From CAZWRK01 sp964635875 (lineage in GTDB: Bacteria > Pseudomonadota > Gammaproteobacteria > Burkholderiales > Aquaspirillaceae), in NCBI GenBank assembly GCA_964635875.1, contig CAZWRK010000126.1, forward strand, positions 1-11,689: DNA of 11,689 bases, given 5' to 3'. The notes under the pieces are model-generated. The model had not been told where the DNA came from and did not search any database. It worked only from the letters and a program-made list of their open reading frames with translations. Positions 1 through 4,160 of this stretch are shown here, one piece after another (position 1 is the first letter of the stretch; the number at the start of each line of letters is the position of its first letter). The position numbers were made by a program, and so were the translations under genes.

Positions 1-100
1 TTCATCAATAATTCTTCTTTTACTTATCTCTAAATATTCTCTTTCTAAATCAATATAAAATTAAAACTAAATAAAAATGCGACCTGAGTAGTTTAACTAA

Positions 101-200
101 NNNNNNNNNNNNNNNNNNNNNNNNNNNNNNNNNNNNNNNNNNNNNNNNNNNNNNNNNNNNNNNNNNNNNNNNNNNNNNNNNNNNNNNNNNNNNNNNNNNN
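101..200. other. Assembly gap (100 N)
   Basis: Exactly 100 unknown bases separate the first 100 bases from a 12-bp tandem repeat. The sequence just left of the gap ends in GTTTAACTAA, which resembles the repeat unit on its right. The gap probably reflects a repeat the assembler could not resolve, so its true length is unknown. Confidence 0.97.
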
Positions 201-260
201 GTATATAACTAAGTATATAACTAAGTATATAACTAAGTATATAACTAAGTATATAACTAA
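201..260. repeat. Five tandem copies of a 12-bp AT-rich repeat
   Basis: Five perfect copies of GTATATAACTAA run head to tail up to position 260, and the array probably continues into the N gap. The unit is AT-rich, like the iterons or unwinding elements of replication origins, and the window carries replication genes. Origin function is inference; nothing in the sequence proves it. Confidence 0.95.
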
Positions 261-278
261 GTATATATATATACTTAG
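257..278. repeat. 22-bp perfect palindrome at the end of the 12-bp repeat array
   Basis: The last repeat unit merges into a perfect palindrome with arms beginning CTAAGTATATA. It is followed by more AT-only sequence to about 310. It could form a cruciform or bind a dimeric protein. Positions 279-418 otherwise show only AT-rich sequence with no gene or clear promoter. Confidence 0.85.
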
Positions 279-417
279 TATTAGTATTAATATATATATT
301 TTATAATATAAAGGTCTGAAAAAATTTTTAACTAAATCTACCCATTTAAGAGTTTTTATAGATATTTAACTATAAAATATTTTTTTATTGTGTGGTAGAC
401 AGCCTGAAGTCATTTAT

Positions 418-458
418 TGACCCCCCCCCGACCGGTAAACCGGTCTTGGGGTGGGTCA
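418..458. repeat. Poly-C plus palindrome element, copy 1
   Basis: Nine C residues (421-429) are followed by the inverted repeat GACCGG-TAAA-CCGGTC (430-445) and then GGGGTGGGTCA. The outer bases TGACCC (418-423) pair with GGGTCA (453-458), and CCCC pairs with GGGG (448-451), so the whole element folds into one long imperfect hairpin. A second element with the same order lies upstream of the paralogous gene at 1733. Confidence 0.8.
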
Positions 459-467
459 GGTCCGCCC

Positions 468-500
468 AAAAAAAAACCCCACTGCGCGGGGTTTTTTTTT
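468..500. terminator. Bidirectional intrinsic terminator
   Basis: A9-CCCC (468-480) and GGGG-T9 (488-500) surround a 7-base loop. This is a GC stem with an A/T tract on each side, so it can act in either direction. It sits about 100 bases upstream of the gene at 597, so a promoter for that gene should lie between, or the hairpin acts as an attenuator. I could not identify a Bacteroidota-type promoter there. Confidence 0.75.
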
Positions 501-521
501 GAGCCCCGGAGAGTCCCCCTC

Positions 522-566
522 ACATACCTTGCAGGTATGTAACCTGGGAAGTTACCACTTCCCAGG
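522..566 (+). promoter_or_regulatory. Two consecutive perfect hairpins in the leader of the 113-aa gene
   Basis: The first hairpin pairs ACATACCT (522-529) with AGGTATGT (533-540) across a TGC loop. The second pairs CCTGGGAAGT (543-552) with ACTTCCCAGG (557-566) across TACC. No U-tract follows the second one, so it is not a normal terminator. A structured 5' leader is the simplest reading. Confidence 0.7.
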
Positions 567-591
567 GTGTACTTTAATAAGACCTGCCCTT

Positions 592-612
592 AAGATATGG
601 ATTTAATATCTT
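592..612 (+). promoter_or_regulatory. Hairpin over the start codon of the 113-aa gene
   Basis: AAGATAT (592-598) pairs with ATATCTT (606-612), a perfect 7-bp stem with a 7-base loop. The first two bases of the ATG at 597 are in the stem and the G is in the loop. Such a stem could limit ribosome access, but it is AU-rich and weak, so an effect on translation is inference. Confidence 0.5.
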
Positions 613-938
613 TCGTGGGAGTCGTAATAAAAGGCTCTCACAAACTCGTGGGTGAATCCCTAATTGATTCCCTTCTGGTTGAACTCTTCGACCAGCAAGG
701 TAGCAGTCATGGAGTTACTCGGGTGCTTATAGCACCTGAGTATCTCAACCTAAAGGAGACCGAAGGTACTCATTTAGGTTGTAGGTGTAAGTTGGTGGAA
801 ACACCCACTTACACCGGCTACAAAGTAGTAGAAAGTTATCTACTCACTTTATCCGACAATGGTCTTGTAATTGGACCATTACTCACACCTAGTGTGAGTA
901 GATTAAATATGGAATATATTTCTTGGCTCAATCAATAA
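597..938 (+). CDS. Unknown 113-aa protein whose gene is a chain of hairpins
   Basis: I do not recognise the family. The protein aligns along most of its length with the 123-aa protein at 1733-2104. Shared landmarks are G-VVIK near the start, LLVEL (residues 26-30), RV-I-P-Y-L (42-50), an L-C pair around residue 62, YTG (72-74) followed by a hydrophobic-E pattern, and LLT (82-84). Predicted character is soluble, mostly beta strand; no signal peptide, membrane helix or catalytic motif is visible. The ATG at 597 has no Shine-Dalgarno sequence and lies in a small hairpin. The sequence is GC-richer than its neighbours and folds into about ten back-to-back hairpins (see the separate entry). Conservation with the paralogue argues that it is translated; the structure argues that its RNA also has a role. 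Confidence 0.75.
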   Translation: MDLISFVGVVIKGSHKLVGESLIDSLLVELFDQQGSSHGVTRVLIAPEYLNLKETEGTHLGCRCKLVETPTYTGYKVVESYLLTLSDNGLVIGPLLTPSVSRLNMEYISWLNQ

Positions 939-960
939 TCTGGTACACTGGGTATCAGAT
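615..960 (+). ncRNA. Chain of adjacent RNA hairpins inside and just after the 113-aa gene
   Basis: Stems (left arm/right arm) are 615-621/635-641, 654-658/666-670, 675-683/687-695, 718-726/732-740, 747-761/765-780 (one mismatch and one bulge), 784-797/802-815 with a GAAA tetraloop and one mismatch, 822-832/839-850 with one bulge, 858-864/874-880, 881-888/892-899 and 938-946/952-960. They follow one another with little spacing. Non-Watson-Crick pairs include G-U on the plus strand (618/638, 680/690, 721/737, 943/955), and I found no A-C mismatches in these stems. That asymmetry points to folding of the plus-strand RNA rather than a DNA-level palindrome effect. The type ncRNA marks the structure; the same bases are coding. 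Confidence 0.65.
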
Positions 961-971
961 AAGTTTAACAA

Positions 972-993
972 GGGGGAGGCTATAACCTCCCCC
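972..993 (+). terminator. GC-rich hairpin after the 113-aa gene, possible terminator
   Basis: GGGGGAGG (972-979) pairs perfectly with CCTCCCCC (986-993) across CTATAA. The following bases (ACAATCTTTATATA) contain only a weak U-tract, so termination would be partial. It lies 17 bases before the ATG at 1010 and could instead shape the leader of the next gene. Confidence 0.5.
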
Positions 994-1009
994 ACAATCT
1001 TTATATATT

Positions 1010-1225
1010 ATGTTAAAATCATTCTTAATTGCCGGCACTCTTTGGGCATCTTTTGTATTAGTTACCTATCCTTTTATGGTATATGTTTATCCTATATTAC
1101 CATCTAGCGTAGCTATGGTAGCTCTTTTTGGATTATTGCTAGTATTAGCAATAACCATCCATACCATCTTCGAATCTAACTATCAAATAGTACGTACGCG
1201 CTTGCGTAGACTATTTAATAGATAA
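1010..1225 (+). CDS. Small membrane protein, two predicted transmembrane helices
   Basis: A 71-aa protein with hydrophobic stretches at about residues 4-27 and 33-53, joined by a short PILPSS turn, and a basic tail rich in Arg (residues 62-71, ending RLRRLFNR). By the positive-inside rule the tail should be cytoplasmic. A short hydrophobic protein in a phage could be a holin, but nothing specific shows this and the lysin candidate lies 2.5 kb away. The gene also carries strong inverted repeats: 1076-1083/1093-1103 with a bulge, 1111-1115/1119-1123, 1133-1141/1146-1154, and 1185-1199/1204-1216 with an internal loop. It ends directly before a strong terminator. No Shine-Dalgarno sequence precedes the ATG. 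Function unknown. Confidence 0.65.
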   Translation: MLKSFLIAGTLWASFVLVTYPFMVYVYPILPSSVAMVALFGLLLVLAITIHTIFESNYQIVRTRLRRLFNR

Positions 1226-1226
1226 T

Positions 1227-1268
1227 AAAAAACACCACTATCTTAACAGATAGTGGTGTTTTTTTTTT
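1227..1268 (+). terminator. Strong intrinsic terminator
   Basis: AACACCACTATC (1231-1242) pairs perfectly with GATAGTGGTGTT (1249-1260) across TTAACA, and flanking A and T runs extend the stem. Eight further T residues follow. It begins two bases after the stop codon of the membrane-protein gene, so it closes the unit of the 113-aa and 71-aa genes. Confidence 0.93.
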
Positions 1269-1273
1269 ACCGG

Positions 1274-1354
1274 AGCACTGACAAGCAGTGCTGCGGTGCA
1301 CTCTTTTTTAAGTATCTTAGGGAGCCTCTTCGAGATACTAGCACCGGCGCGGTG
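1274..1354. repeat. Three further hairpins in the noncoding region
   Basis: AGCACTG/CAGTGCT (1274-1280/1286-1292), AGTATCT/AGATACT (1311-1317/1333-1339) and CACCG/CGGTG (1342-1346/1350-1354) are perfect inverted repeats. They continue the hairpin-rich character past the terminator at 1227. A looser one follows, GCATTTC (1369-1375) with GAAATGC (1393-1399). No believable gene lies between 1269 and 1732. Confidence 0.7.
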
Positions 1355-1408
1355 ATGGGGTTTTGAAGGCATTTCAGGATTCTGGAATTCGAGAAATGCG
1401 CCGAGTGC

Positions 1409-1435
1409 GGGGAGGGAGGGGTGGGAGGGGGTGGG
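1409..1435 (+). other. G-quadruplex motif (six G-runs, single-base loops)
   Basis: The run reads GGGG-A-GGG-A-GGGG-T-GGG-A-GGGGG-T-GGG. Six runs of at least three G with one-base spacers are among the strongest quadruplex-forming patterns, and the motif stands out in an AT-rich genome. It lies on the plus strand between the hairpin region and the 18-bp repeat array. Its role, whether replication pause, regulation or recombination, is unknown. Confidence 0.85.
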
Positions 1436-1464
1436 ATTCGATATATTTTCTGAGCTTTAATACT

Positions 1465-1616
1465 AATACGAAGGCAATTCATAATACAAAAGCAATTCAT
1501 AATACAAAAGCAATTCATAATACAAAAGCAATTCATAAAATTGAAGGCAATTCATAATACTAATACGAAGGCATTTCTAAATACTGAAGGCAATGCTGAA
1601 ATACGAAGGCAATTCT
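1465..1616 (+). repeat. Tandem array of degenerate 18-bp repeats containing GAAGGCAATTC
   Basis: Units at 1465-1482, 1483-1500, 1501-1518 and 1519-1536 are nearly identical (consensus AATACRAARGCAATTCAT, where R is A or G). They are followed by four more divergent units with cores at 1543, 1567, 1586 and 1605. The spacing is short and there are no unique spacers, so this is not a CRISPR array. Further copies of the core GAAGGCAWTT lie outside the array at 1365, 2246 and 2383, all in noncoding sequence. The pattern suggests a protein-binding iteron or a spreading repeat. Confidence 0.9.
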
Positions 1617-1642
1617 AATGCTCCCTTCGGTCGCGGGTTTTT

Positions 1643-1674
1643 CCCCCCCCACATGCCTGCAGCATGCGGGGTGG
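1643..1674. repeat. Poly-C plus palindrome element, copy 2
   Basis: Eight C residues (1643-1650) are followed by the inverted repeat ACATGC-CTGCA-GCATGC and then GGGGTGG. CCCC (1647-1650) and GGGG (1668-1671) close a 10-bp stem with one A-C mismatch. The order matches copy 1 at 418-458, but the palindrome has a different sequence. Confidence 0.75.
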
Positions 1675-1679
1675 ATACC

Positions 1680-1694
1680 GCAAGCTACGCTTGC
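1680..1694 (+). promoter_or_regulatory. Short perfect hairpin upstream of the 123-aa gene
   Basis: GCAAGC (1680-1685) pairs with GCTTGC (1689-1694) across TAC. It is the last hairpin of the dense region and lies 38 bases before the ATG at 1733. Between them is AT-rich sequence and a good AAGGAG ribosome-binding site at 1720-1725. Confidence 0.55.
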
Positions 1695-1732
1695 TCTATA
1701 TTTAAAACTTTAAAACAAAAAGGAGAACACAA

Positions 1733-2104
1733 ATGGAAAATACCCCTACAGGTATAACAAATGCCATCGGTATCGTAGTAAAGAATTCTTTAAGGGAATT
1801 CCAAAACAACAATCAAGAATTTGTATCTGCACTACTCGTAGAGCTATACAATACTAAGGGTGAAAACATAGGGAATGCAAGGGTATTTATAAATCCGAAT
1901 TATGAATATCTAAACGAGGAAGATGAAGTATATCTATTCTGTAAAATTAGGAATGTTGTTTCTATAAATTATACAGGTATCAGAATAATTGAAGCTCATA
2001 TCTTAACGGATGAATTCGGAATAGTAAAAAAGGGAAACTGCATAACGGAAGTACCAGGTAAAGAAATTAAATCTAATTTCTTAGAATTTATCAAAGTCAT
2101 TTAA
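1733..2104 (+). CDS. Unknown 123-aa protein, paralogue of the 113-aa protein
   Basis: The family is not recognised. It shares with the 113-aa protein the G-VVK start region, LLVEL (residues 34-38), RV-I-P-Y-YL (50-60), a Cys near 70, YTG (80-82) with a following hydrophobic-E pattern, and LT (91-92). The conserved blocks look like short beta strands; no membrane segment, signal peptide or catalytic motif is seen. The ATG has a clear AAGGAG eight bases upstream, unusual among genes here. Unlike its paralogue, the gene is AT-rich and does not form a chain of strong hairpins. It has its own terminator and an upstream poly-C/palindrome element, so it is probably a single-gene unit. Confidence 0.85.
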   Translation: MENTPTGITNAIGIVVKNSLREFQNNNQEFVSALLVELYNTKGENIGNARVFINPNYEYLNEEDEVYLFCKIRNVVSINYTGIRIIEAHILTDEFGIVKKGNCITEVPGKEIKSNFLEFIKVI

Positions 2105-2117
2105 AGACTTTAATCTC

Positions 2118-2200
2118 CTAAAATCCTATTAATAGAATTAATTTAATTATATCAAATTTATATATTAAATTAAATCTATTAATAGGATTTTTTATGGGTT
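2118..2200 (+). terminator. Very long AT-rich terminator hairpin
   Basis: Positions 2120-2136 pair perfectly over 17 bp with 2175-2191. After one mismatch about ten more pairs follow inward, then a small AT loop region. T-runs follow (2188-2193 and again around 2199-2205). It begins about 15 bases after the stop of the 123-aa gene and would end its transcript. Confidence 0.85.
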
Positions 2201-2245
2201 TTTTTCGAGAGACTTGTGTTTTTGGATTTTTGGAAATGTTGCTTA

Positions 2246-2256
2246 GAAGGCAATTC
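2246..2256 (+). repeat. Isolated copy of the GAAGGCAATTC motif
   Basis: This is an exact copy of the core of the 18-bp repeat array, more than 600 bases away and in noncoding sequence. The stretch 2200-2409 otherwise holds T-rich sequence with no convincing gene. Another copy lies at 2383. Confidence 0.8.
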
Positions 2257-2375
2257 TAGTTTTTGGAAATCTTTTTGAGAAAGTTTTTTTTGTTTCCTCA
2301 AAGATTAGGGTTTAAAATTTTTTATAACTTTCTTTGGGTTGAAACGAGGGTTATTCGCTATAGTATATTATTTAA

Positions 2376-2393
2376 TAGATTTGAAGGCATTTT
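2376..2393 (+). promoter_or_regulatory. Possible -7 promoter element overlapping a GAAGGCATTT motif
   Basis: TAGATTTG (2376-2383) fits the Bacteroidota -7 pattern TAnnTTTG and lies 27 bases before the ATG at 2410. Its last G begins a GAAGGCATTTT copy of the dispersed motif. I found no good -33 TTTG at the expected distance, so the promoter call is weak. If correct, a protein bound to the motif would overlap the promoter. Confidence 0.3.
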
Positions 2394-2409
2394 TAACAAA
2401 GAAAACATT

Positions 2410-2673
2410 ATGGACGCAGTTATTTCAGAGGAGTTTACGGATGAGGATTTGGAGGTTATAAAAGATCTTGCCAAGTTTGTACAGTTAGAGTGTAATTATG
2501 AGGAGCACCCATATTTCACGGCTACATCGTATATATTTTTAGATGAGGTTAGTAAATCGCACAACATTACTTTCTACAAGACTCGTTTTGGTTATGTTAT
2601 ATTAGGTAATATAACTCTTTTGGATTTTATAGAGAGTTTAAACAATAAAATGAGGAGAGAAAATGTTAGATAA
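2410..2673 (+). CDS. Unknown 87-aa acidic protein
   Basis: A small protein with no recognised family. The first half is acidic (EEFTDEDLEVIKDLAKF near the start), followed by hydrophobic and aromatic segments and a basic end (NNKMRREN). The open frame extends upstream to a TTG at 2263, but that part is low-complexity, rich in Phe and Lys and overlaps noncoding repeat motifs; the ATG at 2410 gives a normal-looking protein and is preferred. The gene overlaps the next one by 11 bases, which suggests translational coupling, and is the first of a set of three genes running to 3650. Confidence 0.6.
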   Translation: MDAVISEEFTDEDLEVIKDLAKFVQLECNYEEHPYFTATSYIFLDEVSKSHNITFYKTRFGYVILGNITLLDFIESLNNKMRRENVR

Positions 2674-3250
2674 TGAGAAAAGCCAGCGTATAGGTTTAGA
2701 GATACATAAGTATTTAACTAACCGTGAGGTAGACTATACGTCTTTATTTGTGGATGTTTTAGGTTGGGAGCATGCAGGGCATTTTTATTTTGATGGTATA
2801 AGTATTCGTTTTGGCAAGACCCATAAGGAGTACTGTTTTGACGTTACCCCTGTAGCAAAATTAAGCGGATTATACTTATTTAGGTTAAGTTGCAATTCAC
2901 TACCCACGCATAAGATCATACCCAGAGTTTGGGAGGCCATGAAGGATTATGCAGCTGAGTTTTTCATAGTATTTACGGATAGGTTTGAGAATCAGTTATG
3001 GTATTGGACGAAGATGGATAGGGAGCGATTAGGAGTTGAGGTTTGGAATAGGCGTTTGTATAAAATAAACAGTGGCAGTTCTAATTTATTTGTTCAGAAG
3101 CTGTTATCTTTATATACAGATATAGACGAGTTTAGCGAAGAAGGTTTACGAGGAGGCATACTGCGAGTAGAGAACAAGATTCGCGGTTTTCTATCTCATT
3201 TATATACAGATATAGAGGTTTTCGATTCAAGTATACCTCAGACGACTTAG
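2663..3250 (+). CDS. Free-standing protein like the N-terminal domain of type IIG-like restriction-methylation enzymes
   Basis: The 195-aa protein shows LFVDVLGWEH (residues 28-37), then VAKLSGLYLF, a region with P-R-W-E-M, FIVFTD (101-106), QLWYWTK (111-117), a conserved Arg-x-x-Y, SGSSNLFVQKL (137-147) and DIDEFSEE. From memory, large adenine-methylating restriction enzymes and related phage-defence methylases begin with a domain carrying the same ordered landmarks (a VLGW motif, then HLIIFTD, QxWxWV, R-x-x-Y, SG-x-x-L-x-QKL, DEE). No methylase or helicase part follows here, so it is either a stand-alone regulator or decoy, or a remnant. An AGGAGAG ribosome-binding site lies 3-10 bases before the ATG. 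Alternative: an unrelated fold with chance likeness; a profile search would decide. Confidence 0.6.
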   Translation: MLDNEKSQRIGLEIHKYLTNREVDYTSLFVDVLGWEHAGHFYFDGISIRFGKTHKEYCFDVTPVAKLSGLYLFRLSCNSLPTHKIIPRVWEAMKDYAAEFFIVFTDRFENQLWYWTKMDRERLGVEVWNRRLYKINSGSSNLFVQKLLSLYTDIDEFSEEGLRGGILRVENKIRGFLSHLYTDIEVFDSSIPQTT

Positions 3251-3251
3251 T

Positions 3252-3650
3252 ATGTTTTTCAATCCAGAATGGGATTCAACTACTTTAAAGGAAGTATTTA
3301 TCCAGCTATCCAAGCTCTATCATCCAGATGTACCTACCGGTGATTTAAATATATATGCTGATATTCAGCAGGAGTATAATAGGTTACAAAATAAGGGGCA
3401 TGTATTTAGGATAGGCTCTACAGAGTACGTAAACCGTCGTAGGGCGACAGATAGAGGTTATCGCGAAGATCTTACATATGAGACTGCTTTAATGCCTTTT
3501 GGGCGTAAATATAGAGGTAAACTCATATGTCGTTTAGAAGATGTTAGTTATATAGAGTGGTTATTGTTACAACAGAATCAAGATTTCATAAATTTTGAGA
3601 ACATTAGAGTTTTTCTAGAAAAGAGACTAAAAGAGTTACAAAAGCGCTGA
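3252..3650 (+). CDS. J-domain-like protein with a DUF3820-like C-terminal part
   Basis: Residues 11-46 look like the core of a J-domain: a helix (LKEVFIQLSKLY), the hallmark HPD (residues 24-26), then a helix with YADIQQEYNRL. J-domains stimulate ATP hydrolysis by DnaK/Hsp70. Residues 79-127 (ALMPFGRKYRGK, then YIEWLLLQQNQDF) match the pattern of DUF3820 proteins, which show MPFG-x-x-KG and a Y-x-W-L segment and are common in phages; that family's biochemical role is not settled. The start follows the previous stop by one base, so the two genes are probably cotranscribed. A plausible role is recruiting host DnaK to a phage process, but the partner is not visible. The first J-domain helix appears short. 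Confidence 0.65.
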   Translation: MFFNPEWDSTTLKEVFIQLSKLYHPDVPTGDLNIYADIQQEYNRLQNKGHVFRIGSTEYVNRRRATDRGYREDLTYETALMPFGRKYRGKLICRLEDVSYIEWLLLQQNQDFINFENIRVFLEKRLKELQKR

Positions 3651-3689
3651 GGATTTGATTTTGTTTATTGTAAATTTATTAGAGTTAAT

Positions 3690-4160
3690 ATGGAATTAAG
3701 CTGCAAGCCCCTAATTACCTATATTACAGTAAGTGCATTTTTGTGTGCACTTACTGTAGTAATGTTACCTAAAAAGCTTTATACGCCCTCTCAGGGTATT
3801 TTTGTAAAGAGTTCTCAGGATACTGCTATAGTGGTTACTCCTCAAAATTTAGAGAGGATACTCAACACACATAACATACCTTATGCGTTTTGGTGGGTAT
3901 CCCTATCCATAGTGGAATCAGGTTGGAATTACGAGTCAGATTGGGCGCGTAACAGGCATAACATTTTTGGGTTTCACAATTGTTATTTTAAGAATAAGAT
4001 GGAATGCATTTTATTTTTAAAAGCGTGGATAAATCTTAATCCCCCTTTAAAGGGAGAACCTTTTAAAAATTTTTTAACAAGGAGACAGTATAACCCACGA
4101 ATGGATTATTATTACAATTATTTATATAATTTAAATGAGACCCGAAAAAAAATACGCTAA
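3690..4160 (+). CDS. Membrane-anchored glucosaminidase-type lysin candidate
   Basis: A 156-aa protein with a hydrophobic segment at residues 8-26 that could be a signal anchor, then a linker, then a domain from about 50 on. That domain has SLSIVESGWNYESD (72-85) and RHNIFGFHNCYF (89-100), the pattern of the glucosaminidase (FlgJ-like) lysozyme superfamily: a catalytic Glu in A-x-x-ESGWG-S and an N-x-FG motif. Glu76 is the likely catalytic residue. It would cut peptidoglycan sugar chains, either for lysis or, if virion-borne, at entry. The coding sequence for the membrane segment contains a 16-bp hairpin. Its end overlaps the DNA polymerase gene by 26 bases, an unusual neighbour for a lysin. 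Confidence 0.7.
   Translation: MELSCKPLITYITVSAFLCALTVVMLPKKLYTPSQGIFVKSSQDTAIVVTPQNLERILNTHNIPYAFWWVSLSIVESGWNYESDWARNRHNIFGFHNCYFKNKMECILFLKAWINLNPPLKGEPFKNFLTRRQYNPRMDYYYNYLYNLNETRKKIR
3722..3761 (+). repeat. 16-bp hairpin within the lysin signal-anchor coding sequence
   Basis: ACAGTAAGTGCA (3726-3737) pairs perfectly with TGCACTTACTGT (3746-3757). Four more outer pairs include one G-U, and the loop is 8 bases. It lies about 32 bases after the ATG at 3690, where a stable stem could slow or regulate translation. Confidence 0.75.

Noticed and set aside
1..65. Minus-strand open stretch that reads like the coding part of a protein (FYIDLEREYLEI)
   Set aside because: About 20 codons with an in-frame stop upstream and no ATG, at the window edge; too little to call a gene.
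418..566. Whole leader as a known riboswitch
   Set aside because: I compared the hairpin order with riboswitch classes I know and saw no matching conserved loop sequences.
597..938. Region as a noncoding giant phage RNA (GOLLD or ROOL type) rather than a gene
   Set aside because: The translated protein aligns with the separate protein at 1733-2104, which a purely noncoding RNA would not do; a dual role remains possible.
1267..1536. Minus-strand open frame with repeated MNCFCI units
   Set aside because: It is produced by the 18-bp repeat (a multiple of three, so no stops arise) and by hairpin and G-rich sequence; it has no leader and no protein-like composition.
1363..1557. Plus-strand open frame with repeated NTKAIH units
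   Set aside because: Same cause: it spans the G-quadruplex run and the repeat array, and its Gly/Arg-rich start is just the G-tract translated.
1465..1616. CRISPR-like repeat array
   Set aside because: Units are contiguous without unique spacers and degenerate toward one end; no cas genes are present.
2263..2409. N-terminal extension of the 87-aa gene from a TTG start
   Set aside because: Phe/Lys-rich low-complexity translation of T-rich DNA that includes a dispersed repeat motif and a possible promoter; the ATG at 2410 is the better start.
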